Positions 17,294-26,585 of a stretch of 64,000 nucleotides of DNA are shown here, in pieces. The stretch's first letter is position 1; the number at the start of each line of letters is the position of its first letter. The DNA comes from Xanthomonas sp. DAR 34887 (lineage in GTDB: Bacteria > Pseudomonadota > Gammaproteobacteria > Xanthomonadales > Xanthomonadaceae). The DNA lies in NCBI RefSeq assembly GCF_041245805.1, contig NZ_CP162490.1, positions 3,573,001 to 3,637,000 on the forward strand, read 5' to 3'. The notes beneath the pieces were generated by a model. That model made no database searches. It was given only the letters and a program-made list of their open reading frames with translations, and had not been told where the DNA came from. The translations under genes and the position numbers were made by a program.

Positions 17294-18475
17294 ATGCCGC
17301 ACACACGCCGTCACTGGATGCCAGCGCTCGCGCTGGCCCTCGCCGCCGCCCTCGCCCCCACCGCCGTTGGCGCCGGCCCGCTGTACCTGGGCGCCGACCT
17401 GTCCTACGTCAACGAGATGGAGGACTGCGGCGTGCAGTACCGCGAACACGGCGTCGTGCAGGACCCGTTCGCGCTGTTCCATGCGCACGGCGCCAACCTG
17501 GTGCGCGTGCGCCTGTGGAACGACGCGCGCTGGACCCGCTACAGCGATTTGAGCGACGTCAAGAAGACCATCCGCCGCGCCCGCGCGCAGGGCATGCAGG
17601 TGCTGCTGGATTTCCACTATTCCGACGACTGGGCCGACGGCGAGAAGCAGCTGATTCCCAAGGGCTGGGCCACGATCACCGACCAGGACGAACTGGCGCG
17701 CACGCTGTACGGCTACACCTACGACACGCTGAGCGCGCTGGACCGCGCCGGGCTGATGCCGGAGCTGGTACAGGTCGGCAACGAGAGCAACTCGGACCTG
17801 ATGGACAGCCAGCCGTGGGACAAGCGGCGGCCGATCGACTGGACGCGCAACGCCAAGCTGTTCAACGCCGGCATCAAGGCGGTGCGCGACGCCGGCGCAC
17901 GCTCGACGATCAAGCCCAAGGTGATGCTGCATATCGCGCAGCCGGAGAACGTGGAGCCGTGGTTCGCCGACGCCGCCAAGGCCGGCGTGCGCGACTTCGA
18001 CTTCATCGGCATCAGCTACTACCGCAAGTGGTCCAGCGAGTCGATGGCCGGGCTCGGCGCCACCATCAAGCGCCTGCGCCAACGCTACCCGGCCGAGGTG
18101 ATGGTGGTGGAGACCGCCTACCCGTGGACGCTCGCCAGCGGCGACACCTCGCACAACCTGCTGGGCGAGGACTCGCTCATCGCCGGCTATCCGGCCACGC
18201 CGCAAGGGCAACTGGATTACCTGGTCGATCTCACCCAGTTGGTGATCGACAACGGCGGCAGCGGCGTCGTGTACTGGGAACCGGCCTGGACCAGCAGCCG
18301 CTGCAAAACGCGCTGGGGCACCGGCTCGTCGTGGGAGAACGCCAGCTTCTTCGATTTCGCGCACGGCAACGAACTGCTGCCCGGCATCGGCTTCATGCGC
18401 CATGCCTACCGGCCTGCGCCGCAGGCCAGCAGCGACGCGGCGCCGGCGCCGCACGCACAGGACCCGCAACCATGA
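17294..18475 (+). CDS. GH53 endo-beta-1,4-galactanase
   Basis: Secreted arabinogalactan endo-1,4-beta-galactosidase of 393 residues, cutting the beta-1,4-galactan side chains of pectin. A Sec signal covers about 1-27 (ALALALAAALAPTAVGAG). The (beta/alpha)8 barrel has the acid/base Glu164 in VGNESN and the nucleophile Glu273 in VVETAYPW, with the family motif RVRLWNDARW near 71-80 and LLDFHYSDDWAD near 104-115. Its stop overlaps the next start in an ATGA, coupling it to the GH2 enzyme. It supplies oligosaccharides to the upstream receptor. Confidence 0.95.
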   Translation: MPHTRRHWMPALALALAAALAPTAVGAGPLYLGADLSYVNEMEDCGVQYREHGVVQDPFALFHAHGANLVRVRLWNDARWTRYSDLSDVKKTIRRARAQGMQVLLDFHYSDDWADGEKQLIPKGWATITDQDELARTLYGYTYDTLSALDRAGLMPELVQVGNESNSDLMDSQPWDKRRPIDWTRNAKLFNAGIKAVRDAGARSTIKPKVMLHIAQPENVEPWFADAAKAGVRDFDFIGISYYRKWSSESMAGLGATIKRLRQRYPAEVMVVETAYPWTLASGDTSHNLLGEDSLIAGYPATPQGQLDYLVDLTQLVIDNGGSGVVYWEPAWTSSRCKTRWGTGSSWENASFFDFAHGNELLPGIGFMRHAYRPAPQASSDAAPAPHAQDPQP

Positions 18476-21027
18476 TCGAACTGAGCCGACGCGAGCTGCT
18501 GCGTTCGCTGGTCGCCGGCGGCGTGCAGGTGGCCGTTCCCGGCGCAACGGCGGCCCTGGCGCCGGCAGCGCTGGCCGCGAGCGCCGGTGGCACCAGCCCG
18601 GCACTGACGCTGGACGAGGACGCAGCAGCCCCGCGCGAACGCCTGCTGTGCGATTTCGGCTGGCGCTTCCATCTCGGCCATGCCGACGACCCGGCGCGCG
18701 ACTTCAACTTCGGCACGTTCCAACGTAGCTACGCCAAGGCCGGCAAGGACACCGCCGACGCGGCCCTGCCCGGCTTCGACGACAGCGCCTGGGCCGCGAT
18801 CGACCTGCCGCACGACTGGGCGTTGGCGCTGCCGCCGCGCCAGGATCCCGCCTCCGCCAGTATCCTGGTCGACGACCCGGCCGCCGCGCACGGCTACAAG
18901 CCGCTCGGCCGCAACGACCCGCAGACCAGCATCGGCTGGTACCGGCGCGAACTGGAGATTCCCGCCGACGACCTGGGCAAGCGGATCTGCCTGGAATTCG
19001 ATGGCGTGTTCCGCGACTGCATCGTGTTCTGCAACGGCCACATCGTCGGCCGCAACGCCAGCGGCTACTGCGGCTTCGAGGTCGATCTGAGCGACGTGCT
19101 CGACTACGGCAAGCGCAACGTCATCGCCGTGCGCGTGGACGCCACGCTGGGCGAAGGCTGGTTCTACGAGGGCGCCGGCATCTATCGCCACGTCTGGCTG
19201 CGCAAGACCGATGCGCTGCACGTGCCGATGGACGGCGTGTTCGTACGCAGCCCGTGGCAAGGCGGCGCCGCGCAGGCGCTGGTCAGCACCGAAGTCGGCA
19301 ACAACGGTGCCGACCCGCGCAGTTGCAGCGTCACCTCGGTGATCCGCGCGCCGGACGGGCGCATCGTCGCGCGCGCGACCGCGGCAGCGGTGACGGTGGC
19401 GCCGGGCGTGATGCAGCGCGTCGAACAGACGCTGGATCTCGGCACGCCGGCGCTGTGGTCGCCGGATACGCCACAGCGCTATACCCTGTCCACCTATCTG
19501 CACAGCGACGGCCGCGCCTGCGACGCACTGACCACGCGCTTCGGCGTGCGCAGCCTGCAGTTCGACCCGCAACGCGGCCTGCTGCTCAACGGCGCGCCGT
19601 TCAAGCTGCACGGCACCAACAACCACCAGGACCATGCCGGCGTCGGCACCGCCATTCCCGAGCGCCTGCACGAATGGCGCCTGCGCCAGCTCAAGTCGAT
19701 GGGCTGCAACGCGTACCGCAGCGCGCACAACCCGGCCGCGCCGGAAGTGCTGGAACTGTGCGACCGGCTCGGCCTGCTGGTCATCGACGAGACCCGGCGC
19801 ATGTCCTCCGATGGCGAGGCATTGGCCGAACTGGAAAGCATGGTGCGGCGCGGGCGCAACCATCCCTGCGTGATGCTGTGGTCGCTCGGCAACGAAGAAC
19901 CGCAGATGGTCACCGCGCGCGGCGCGCGCATCGTCGCGCGCATGCAACGGCTGGTGCGGCGCCTGGATCCGACCCGCCCCACCACCTTCGCGATGGACAA
20001 GGGCTTCGACGATGGCGTCGGCCAGGTGGTGGACGTGGTCGGCTTCAACTACCGCACCCCGCAGATGGACGCGTTCCACGCGCGCCATCCCGACATCCCG
20101 ATCTACGGCAGCGAAACCGGCAGCACCGTCGGCGTGCGCGGCAACTACCGCACCGACGACACACGCGGCTACGCCCGCACCTACGATCTCGACTACCCCT
20201 GGTGGGCCAGCAGCGCCGAAGCGTGGTGGAGCTACATCGCGCAGCGCCCGTACATCGCCGGCGGCTTCGTCTGGACCGGCTTCGACTACCGCGGCGAACC
20301 CACCCCGTACAACCGCTGGCCGAACGTGGCCTCGCAGTTCGGCATCCTCGACAGCTGCGGTTTTCCCAAGGACAACTACTGGTACTACCGCGCGCAGTGG
20401 ACGCGCGAGCCGGTGCTGCACCTGTTCCCGCACTGGAACTGGGACGGCCTGCTGGACGAACGCGACAACGGCATGGTCGACGTCTGGTGCCACAGCAACC
20501 TGGACGCGGTGGAACTGCTGGTCAACGGCGCCAGCCAGGGCCTGCAGCAGGTGCCCGCCTACGGCCACGTCGAATGGCGGGTGAAATACGCACCCGGCAC
20601 CCTCGAAGCGCGCGGCTATCGCGACGGCAAGCAGGTGCTGGTGCAGACCCGCACGACCGTCGGCGCAGCGGCGGCGATACGCCTGCGCAGCGACCGCGGC
20701 GAGCTGCTTGCCGACGCCGAAGACGTCGCCGTGGTCGCGGTCGAGATCGTGGATGCGCAAGGCCGCGTGGTGCCCACCGCCGACGACGCCGTGCGCTTCG
20801 CCGTGCGCGGCGCCGGCCGGCTGATCGGCCTGGGCAACGGCGACCCGGCCAGCCACGAGAACGACAAGGGCGACAGCCGCCATGCGTTCAACGGCCTGTG
20901 CATGGCGTTGCTGCAGACCACGCGCGATGCCGGCACGCTGACGCTGGAAGCGACCGCGCCCGGGTTGGTGCCTGCGCGGCTGGTGCTGAAGAGCGTGCGC
21001 AGCAGGGCGCGGCCGTTCGTGGCCTGA
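18472..21027 (+). CDS. GH2 beta-galactosidase-type glycoside hydrolase with Tat signal
   Basis: Exo-acting enzyme of 851 residues expected to release galactose from galacto-oligosaccharides. The N-terminus SRRELLRSL followed by an Ala-rich hydrophobic segment is a twin-arginine export signal. Domain order: sugar-binding jelly roll (about 45-230), immunoglobulin-like domain (about 245-340), then the catalytic barrel with acid/base Glu475 in LGNEEP and nucleophile Glu548 in YGSETGS, and C-terminal beta domains (about 620-851) of the DUF4982/GH2 C-terminal kind. Coupled to GH53 by a four-base overlap. A specificity other than beta-galactoside cannot be excluded from sequence alone. Confidence 0.92.
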   Translation: MIELSRRELLRSLVAGGVQVAVPGATAALAPAALAASAGGTSPALTLDEDAAAPRERLLCDFGWRFHLGHADDPARDFNFGTFQRSYAKAGKDTADAALPGFDDSAWAAIDLPHDWALALPPRQDPASASILVDDPAAAHGYKPLGRNDPQTSIGWYRRELEIPADDLGKRICLEFDGVFRDCIVFCNGHIVGRNASGYCGFEVDLSDVLDYGKRNVIAVRVDATLGEGWFYEGAGIYRHVWLRKTDALHVPMDGVFVRSPWQGGAAQALVSTEVGNNGADPRSCSVTSVIRAPDGRIVARATAAAVTVAPGVMQRVEQTLDLGTPALWSPDTPQRYTLSTYLHSDGRACDALTTRFGVRSLQFDPQRGLLLNGAPFKLHGTNNHQDHAGVGTAIPERLHEWRLRQLKSMGCNAYRSAHNPAAPEVLELCDRLGLLVIDETRRMSSDGEALAELESMVRRGRNHPCVMLWSLGNEEPQMVTARGARIVARMQRLVRRLDPTRPTTFAMDKGFDDGVGQVVDVVGFNYRTPQMDAFHARHPDIPIYGSETGSTVGVRGNYRTDDTRGYARTYDLDYPWWASSAEAWWSYIAQRPYIAGGFVWTGFDYRGEPTPYNRWPNVASQFGILDSCGFPKDNYWYYRAQWTREPVLHLFPHWNWDGLLDERDNGMVDVWCHSNLDAVELLVNGASQGLQQVPAYGHVEWRVKYAPGTLEARGYRDGKQVLVQTRTTVGAAAAIRLRSDRGELLADAEDVAVVAVEIVDAQGRVVPTADDAVRFAVRGAGRLIGLGNGDPASHENDKGDSRHAFNGLCMALLQTTRDAGTLTLEATAPGLVPARLVLKSVRSRARPFVA

Positions 21028-21249
21028 TGCGGGCGCGTGCTTTCAAGTAGCCGCGCGGCGCCGTCGTCAGGCGCTCCCGACTCGGTGCCTCCTACGGCGC
21101 AGGCGCGCCATCTACGCCCGCCCAAGCTGCGGTCGGCGCGCTAGCTACGCACACTGAAGTGAAGTCGCCGACGCTTCACACCGAAGCCGATCTACGACCC
21201 CTCACTAGCATCGCCGAACCAACGAAGCTGCATCGCCCCAGCGATGCAA

Positions 21250-21279
21250 GCTCCCCCACCGCGCATGCGGTGAGGGAGC
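21250..21279. terminator. Hairpin between convergent GH2 and GH29 genes
   Basis: GCTCCC-C-CACCGC (21250-21262) pairs with GCGGTG-A-GGGAGC (21267-21279), a 13-position stem with one mismatch and a four-base loop. No U-tract follows on either strand, so termination is likely but would be weak or Rho-assisted. The rest of the 260-base gap shows nothing recognisable. Confidence 0.4.
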
Positions 21280-21287
21280 GCAAGCCG

Positions 21288-23216
21288 TCATCGCAGGCGC
21301 GAGAACGCACCGATACCGGCGATCGCCAGCCGCTCGGCAGGCAGCGCCGTTTCGGCGAACGACAGCCGCAGGTAGCGGATCTGGCGGACCTCGGGGAAAT
21401 TCAGCCGCTGGGTCGACAGCGCATAGGCGATATTGGACAGCTCGCCGCCGCCGGCCGGCTGCCAGTGCTGGCCATCCTCGCTGGTTTCGGCGCGATAGCC
21501 CTTCGGCGGCGCCGCGCCGTTCATCACCATGCGCGAGGGGGTGAGGCTGAAGCCGGCGACCTGACGCAGCGCGCCGAGGTCGATGGTCACCTGCGCGGGA
21601 TGGCCCGGCCTGGGAGCTGGCACGACCCAGATCGTGCCGGCATCGTCATCGAGCAATTTCTCCGCCCCCGGCGCACTGGACTCGACGATACGCCAACCCG
21701 CGGTGGACAGCACATCCGGCGCGTTCGCCGTCGGCCGCGCGACCGCAACTGGCGCAACCGCGCGGAACAGCGCGAATTCGCTGATCGCGGGGCAGACCGG
21801 TGCCTCGAGCACCAGCAGACGCACACGGCGCGCGGCGACCGGGCGATCGAGCCGCAGGATCCGCTGCGCGCCGATGCATTGCGCCTCGGCCAACCGCTGC
21901 CATTGCCCATCGAGCTCGGCTTCGATCGCGAAACGGGTGACGCGCACGCCCAGCGGCAGGTATTCGCGCAGGCGGATCAGGTCGAAGCTGTGCAGCGCCG
22001 AAAGTTCCAGCGTCAGCGTCGGCGTGGTCACGTCGTCCGGCGTGGACCAGTAGCTGTCCGGCTGGCGGTCGAGCACGCGCGCCGGCTCGAACCCAGGGCC
22101 GCGCGACGCGCTGGCGCTGGCCTTGGCGCCCTTGGCCAGATCGATGGCGAAGCTGGCACGGATCGCGTCGCCGAAGCTCTTCAACACCGCGACGTCGTGG
22201 TCGGCGATGCGACCGCGCCGGTCCGGCGGAAGATTGAGGTTCATGTTGGTACCGCGCGCGACCGAGGTATCGAAGTAGCGCACCAGATTCTCCGGGCTGC
22301 GCACCTTGCCGTCTTCGTCGGCATGGTAGAACCAGCCCGGGCGGATCGAGGTATTGGTTTCCGCAGGCCACCACAGCGCGGCGCCACGCACGCCGGCATT
22401 GCCGTTTTCCTGCGTGTAAGGCGCATTGGGCATGGTCGGCCAGCACGGATCGCCGGCCACGCCGTCCTCGTTGCCGACCCAACGGATGTCGGCGCCGAGC
22501 GGGTCGAAGGTGCAGGCCATCGGCTGGTGCTGGTGGACCAGCTCGATCATCCGCGGCCAGTTGTAGTAAGCGGGCGCATCGATCTTGCGCGTTTCGCGCG
22601 CCCCGCCGTAGTAGCCGTCGCCGCCATTGGCGCCGTCGAACCAGAACTCGAACAGGTCGCCATAGCCCGTGCACAATTCGGCGATCTGCTTGCGGAAATA
22701 GTCGAGATAGCCGGGGCGGCCGTACTCGGCATGGTTGCGATCCCAAGGGGACAGGTAGATGCCGAAGGCCAGGCCGGCGCGTCGGCACGCCGCGGCCATT
22801 TCGCCGACGATGTCGCCCTTGCCATTCTTGTAGGGCGAATTGCGAATGCAATGCTCGGTCAGGCGCGTGGGCCACAGGCAGAAGCCATCGTGGTGCTTGG
22901 CGGTAAAGATGATCCCTTTCAGATTGCCGGCCTTGGCCGCGGCGACGATTTGATCGGCGGAGAAATCGCTGGGATCGAATCTGCGCGGATCCTCGTCGCC
23001 GTAGCCCCATTCCTTGTCGGTGAAGGTGTTCATCGCAAAATGCACGAAGGCGTATTGCTCCCACCGGTGCCACCGCAGCTGCCGCGCGCTGGGCACGGCG
23101 CCCCACGGTGCCGGCCCCTTCGGGCGCGGCGCAGCCGCGATCTGGGCGGCGGATGCGCTGAAACCCGCGGCGACGGCCACGACACCCGTGGCAAGAAAGG
23201 TACGACGATCGATCAT
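21288..23216 (-). CDS. GH29 alpha-L-fucosidase with C-terminal discoidin-like domains
   Basis: Exported fucosidase of 642 residues. The N-terminus MIDRRTFLATG with a following hydrophobic stretch fits a Tat signal. The catalytic barrel (about 35-350) has FTAKHHDGFCLWPT and the nucleophile Asp194 in FEFWFDGANGG. The C-terminal 290 residues form two beta-sandwich modules like F5/8 type C/carbohydrate-binding domains (FDLIRLREYLPLGVRV; ATVDLGALRQVAGF-like ATIDLG stretch). It would remove alpha-fucose from xyloglucan or arabinogalactan side chains. Start at 23216 chosen for the Tat signal. It is convergent with the galactanase operon and so has its own promoter. Confidence 0.92.
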   Translation of the reverse strand: MIDRRTFLATGVVAVAAGFSASAAQIAAAPRPKGPAPWGAVPSARQLRWHRWEQYAFVHFAMNTFTDKEWGYGDEDPRRFDPSDFSADQIVAAAKAGNLKGIIFTAKHHDGFCLWPTRLTEHCIRNSPYKNGKGDIVGEMAAACRRAGLAFGIYLSPWDRNHAEYGRPGYLDYFRKQIAELCTGYGDLFEFWFDGANGGDGYYGGARETRKIDAPAYYNWPRMIELVHQHQPMACTFDPLGADIRWVGNEDGVAGDPCWPTMPNAPYTQENGNAGVRGAALWWPAETNTSIRPGWFYHADEDGKVRSPENLVRYFDTSVARGTNMNLNLPPDRRGRIADHDVAVLKSFGDAIRASFAIDLAKGAKASASASRGPGFEPARVLDRQPDSYWSTPDDVTTPTLTLELSALHSFDLIRLREYLPLGVRVTRFAIEAELDGQWQRLAEAQCIGAQRILRLDRPVAARRVRLLVLEAPVCPAISEFALFRAVAPVAVARPTANAPDVLSTAGWRIVESSAPGAEKLLDDDAGTIWVVPAPRPGHPAQVTIDLGALRQVAGFSLTPSRMVMNGAAPPKGYRAETSEDGQHWQPAGGGELSNIAYALSTQRLNFPEVRQIRYLRLSFAETALPAERLAIAGIGAFSRLR

Positions 23217-23661
23217 TGACGCCTCCGGCTCTGCACAAGCTCGGATCTTAGCTTTTTCCAACGGCGAAACAGTCCTGCCCCGAAGCTACGGAAGGTCTGT
23301 AAGGAGCAGACCGTCAGTCGTGTTGCGATCCTTTCGCCACATGGTTGGGGGACGTGCACTGCGCGCTGTCGCTAATCCCCGTTTTCACGGACACTTGCAG
23401 CTGACGCCAGACGACTCGACCGCACCTGGCGCGGACTCGGCGTTGCATGTTGCGCGCCCGAACCGGACATTTCCTGTCTTCCGATTGGCCTTTCTGCAGT
23501 TACGCAGAAACGGTGCGGCACCCGAGTTCCAAATCGGATCGGCAGCTGCCGCATAGGCCATGCACCGGGCCGGCGCCGCGCCACGCTGTCATTTGTCGGC
23601 GGCACCCGTCCATACTTGTCCACCGTCCGCCACCCCGAAATTCATTAAGTCACTGAATCAG
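23217..23661. other. Gene-free stretch before mutS
   Basis: About 445 bases between the divergent fucosidase and mutS genes. Open frames here lack start signals and similarity. mutS itself has no clear Shine-Dalgarno sequence. I see no repeat or RNA structure that stands out. Confidence 0.5.
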
Positions 23662-26274
23662 ATGCAGAATCGAGAAAAAACCCAAGCTCCTGGAAGCGCA
23701 GCGGAGCACACCCCGCTGATGAAACAGTTTTTCGCTGCCAAGTCCGAATACCCGGACCTGCTGCTGTTCTTCCGCATGGGCGATTTCTACGAGCTGTTCT
23801 ACGACGACGCGCGCAAGGCCGCGCGCCTGCTGGACATCACCCTGACCCAGCGCGGCAGTTCCGGCGGCGCGCCGATCCCGATGGCCGGGGTGCCGGTGCA
23901 TGCCTACGAGGGCTACCTGGCGCGGCTCGTGGCGCTGGGCGAGTCGGTGGCGATCTGCGAGCAGATCGGCGATCCGGCGCTGGCCAAGGGCCTGGTCGAG
24001 CGCAAGGTGGTGCGCATCGTCACCCCCGGCACCGTCACCGACGAGGCCTTGCTGGACGAGCGCCGCGACACCTTGCTGATGGCGATCGCGCGCAACAAGC
24101 ACGGCTATGGCCTGGCCTGGGCCGATCTGGCCGGTGGCCGTTTCCTGGTCAACGAGGTGGACAGCGAGGACGCGCTGGAAGCGGAACTGGCGCGACTGGA
24201 GCCGGCCGAACTGCTGGTGCCCGATGAAGACCAGTGGCCGGAATTCCTGCGCGAACGCCGCGGCGTGCGCCGCCGCGCGCCGTGGCTGTTCGACGCCGAC
24301 AGCGGCCGCCGCCAGTTGCTCGCCTTCTTCCAGCTGCACGACCTCAGCGGCTTCGGCATCGACGATAAGCCGCGCGCCACCGCCGCCGCCGGCGCCCTGC
24401 TCGGCTACGTGGAAGAAACGCAGAAGCAGCGCCTGCCGCACCTGACCGCGATCGCGATGGAGACCGCGGCCGAGGCGATCGCGATGAACGCCGCCACGCG
24501 CCGCCACCTGGAACTGGACACGCGGGTGGACGGCGACACCCGCAACACCTTGCTCGGCGTGCTCGACAGCACGGTCACGCCGATGGGCGGGCGCCTGCTG
24601 CGGCGCTGGCTGCACCGCCCGCTGCGCCTGCGCGAGGTGCTGGTGCAACGCCACCACGCGGTCGGCACGCTGATCGATCGCGGCGCCGATGCCGACCTGC
24701 GCGATGCGTTCCGCGCGCTAGGCGACATCGAGCGCATCCTCACCCGGGTCGCGCTGCGCTCGGCGCGCCCGCGCGATTTTTCCACGCTGCGCGACGGCCT
24801 GGGCCTGTTGCCGACGGTGCGCACGATCCTGGCGCCGCTGGATTCGCCGCGACTGGCCGCGCTGGCCGCGGAACTGGGACAGCACGACGAGATCGCGCAC
24901 CTGCTGGCCTCGGCGATCGCCGAGCAGCCGCCGCTCAAGCTCAGCGACGGCGGCGTCATCGCCGCCGACTACGACGCCGAGCTGGACGAACTGCGCCGGC
25001 TCAGCACGCATGCCGACCAGTTCCTGATCGACCTGGAGGCGCGCGAGCGCGCCAGCAGCGGCATCGCCACGCTGAAGGTCGGCTACAACCGCGTGCACGG
25101 CTATTACATCGAGATCAGCAAGGGCCAGGCGGACAAGGCGCCGGTGCACTACACGCGGCGGCAGACGCTGACCAACGCCGAGCGCTACATCACCGAGGAA
25201 TTGAAGAACTTCGAGGACAAGGTGCTGTCGGCGCGCGAACGCGCGCTATCGCGCGAGAAGCTGCTGTACGAAGCGCTGCTGGACACGCTGGGCGAGTGCC
25301 TGGAACCGCTCAAGCGCGCCGCTGCCGCGCTCAGCGAACTGGACGTGCTGGCCGGCTTCGCCGAGCGCGCGCAGGCGCTGGACTGGGCGCAGCCGGAACT
25401 GGACACCGCGCCCTGCCTGCGCATCGAACGCGGCCGCCATCCGGTGGTGGAAGCGGTGCGCGAGCAGCCATTTGAACCCAACGACCTGGATCTGCATCCG
25501 GACCGGCGCATGCTGGTGATCACCGGCCCGAACATGGGCGGTAAATCCACCTACATGCGCCAGAATGCGTTGATCGTGTTGCTGGCGCACATCGGCAGCT
25601 ATGTGCCGGCCACGCGTGCGGTGATCGGCCCGATCGACCGCATCCTGACCCGCATCGGCGCCGGCGACGACCTGGCGCGCGGCCAGTCCACCTTTATGGT
25701 CGAAATGGCCGAGACCAGCTACATCCTGCACCACGCCAGCGCGCAGTCGCTGGTGTTGATGGACGAGATCGGCCGCGGCACCTCGACCTACGACGGCCTG
25801 GCATTGGCCGATGCAGTGGCGCGCCACCTGGCCCACCACAACCGCTGCTATACCTTGTTCGCCACGCATTATTTCGAGCTGACCGCGCTGGCCGACGAGT
25901 CGGTCGGAGGCGGCGCCAGCGGCATCGCCAACGTGCACCTGGACGCGGTCGAGCACGGCGACAGACTGGTGTTCATGCACGCGGTCAAGGACGGCCCGGC
26001 CAATCGCAGTTTCGGGCTGCAGGTGGCCGCGCTGGCGGGCTTGCCGAAGAGCACGGTCGCGCAGGCACGGCGGCGGCTGGCGGAACTGGAACAACGCGGC
26101 GGCGAGAGCCACGCCTCGCAAATGGCGCCGCAGGCGCTGGACGCGCCGCAGCAGTTCGGCCTGTTCGCCGCCGCGCCGTCGGCGGCGCAGGACGCGCTGG
26201 CCGCGCTGGATCCGGACGAGCTGACGCCCAAGCAGGCGCTGGAAGCGCTGTACCGGCTCAAGTCGCTGCTGTAG
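23662..26274 (+). CDS. mutS: DNA mismatch repair protein MutS
   Basis: Mismatch-recognition ATPase of 870 residues, close to the usual 850-860. The mismatch-reading Phe-Xxx-Glu is at 42-44 in RMGDFYELF. The lever/clamp region spans about 280-590, and the ATPase has Walker A GPNMGGKST (622-630, Lys628), Walker B LVLMDEIGRGTSTYDG and the signature ARGQSTFMVEM. C-terminal helices and a short tail (LTPKQALEALYRLKSLL) fit the tetramerisation/beta-clamp region. Start at 23662 (MQNREKT) taken by family alignment. Convergent with a GST gene across a repeat-rich gap. Confidence 0.98.
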   Translation: MQNREKTQAPGSAAEHTPLMKQFFAAKSEYPDLLLFFRMGDFYELFYDDARKAARLLDITLTQRGSSGGAPIPMAGVPVHAYEGYLARLVALGESVAICEQIGDPALAKGLVERKVVRIVTPGTVTDEALLDERRDTLLMAIARNKHGYGLAWADLAGGRFLVNEVDSEDALEAELARLEPAELLVPDEDQWPEFLRERRGVRRRAPWLFDADSGRRQLLAFFQLHDLSGFGIDDKPRATAAAGALLGYVEETQKQRLPHLTAIAMETAAEAIAMNAATRRHLELDTRVDGDTRNTLLGVLDSTVTPMGGRLLRRWLHRPLRLREVLVQRHHAVGTLIDRGADADLRDAFRALGDIERILTRVALRSARPRDFSTLRDGLGLLPTVRTILAPLDSPRLAALAAELGQHDEIAHLLASAIAEQPPLKLSDGGVIAADYDAELDELRRLSTHADQFLIDLEARERASSGIATLKVGYNRVHGYYIEISKGQADKAPVHYTRRQTLTNAERYITEELKNFEDKVLSARERALSREKLLYEALLDTLGECLEPLKRAAAALSELDVLAGFAERAQALDWAQPELDTAPCLRIERGRHPVVEAVREQPFEPNDLDLHPDRRMLVITGPNMGGKSTYMRQNALIVLLAHIGSYVPATRAVIGPIDRILTRIGAGDDLARGQSTFMVEMAETSYILHHASAQSLVLMDEIGRGTSTYDGLALADAVARHLAHHNRCYTLFATHYFELTALADESVGGGASGIANVHLDAVEHGDRLVFMHAVKDGPANRSFGLQVAALAGLPKSTVAQARRRLAELEQRGGESHASQMAPQALDAPQQFGLFAAAPSAAQDALAALDPDELTPKQALEALYRLKSLL

Positions 26275-26290
26275 CGCGGCCTGCCGCTTT

Positions 26291-26556
26291 AGCCCCTCTC
26301 CCCTCGGCGACCGAAGGAAGTCCCTGTGGGAGAGAGGGGTTGGGGTTGGGGTTGGGGTGAGGGTGCGGCGCGAAGCGACCCGCGGAGTTGGGTGCACGAG
26401 GCTGCGCCCGTACCCTCATCCGCCCCTTCGGGGCACCTTCCCCCGAAAAGGAGGCCATGGTCCCGACGGGAGAAGGAACAGCCGCTAGCCCTCTCCCCCC
26501 GGCGACCGAAGGAAGTCCCCGTGGGAGAGAGAGGTTGGGGTGAGGGTCCGGCGGCG
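26291..26556. repeat. Intergenic repeat block with two direct copies
   Basis: Two near-identical units of about 70 bases (26291-26368 and 26487-26556) share CTCTCCC, GGCGACCGAAGGAAGTCCC and GTGGGAGAGA, then GGTTGGGGTGAGGGT. Each unit is itself an imperfect inverted repeat. Between them (about 26410-26485) is a second repeat type, with CCCTCATCCGCCCCTTCGGGG. Such blocks are common between convergent Xanthomonas genes. The first copy has an expanded TTGGGG run. Confidence 0.75.
26336..26363 (+). other. G-quadruplex-forming TTGGGG run
   Basis: Four GGGG blocks spaced by TT (26336-26339, 26342-26345, 26348-26351, 26354-26357) and a further GGG at 26361-26363. The second copy of the surrounding repeat has only one such block. 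The motif would form a very stable parallel quadruplex on the plus strand 60 bases after the mutS stop. Confidence 0.7.
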
Positions 26557-26585
26557 CAACATACGCCCCACTAGACCGCATTTCG

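Noticed and set aside
18406..20883. 825-codon minus-strand frame over the GH2 gene
   Set aside because: Antisense shadow of a gene with intact catalytic motifs.
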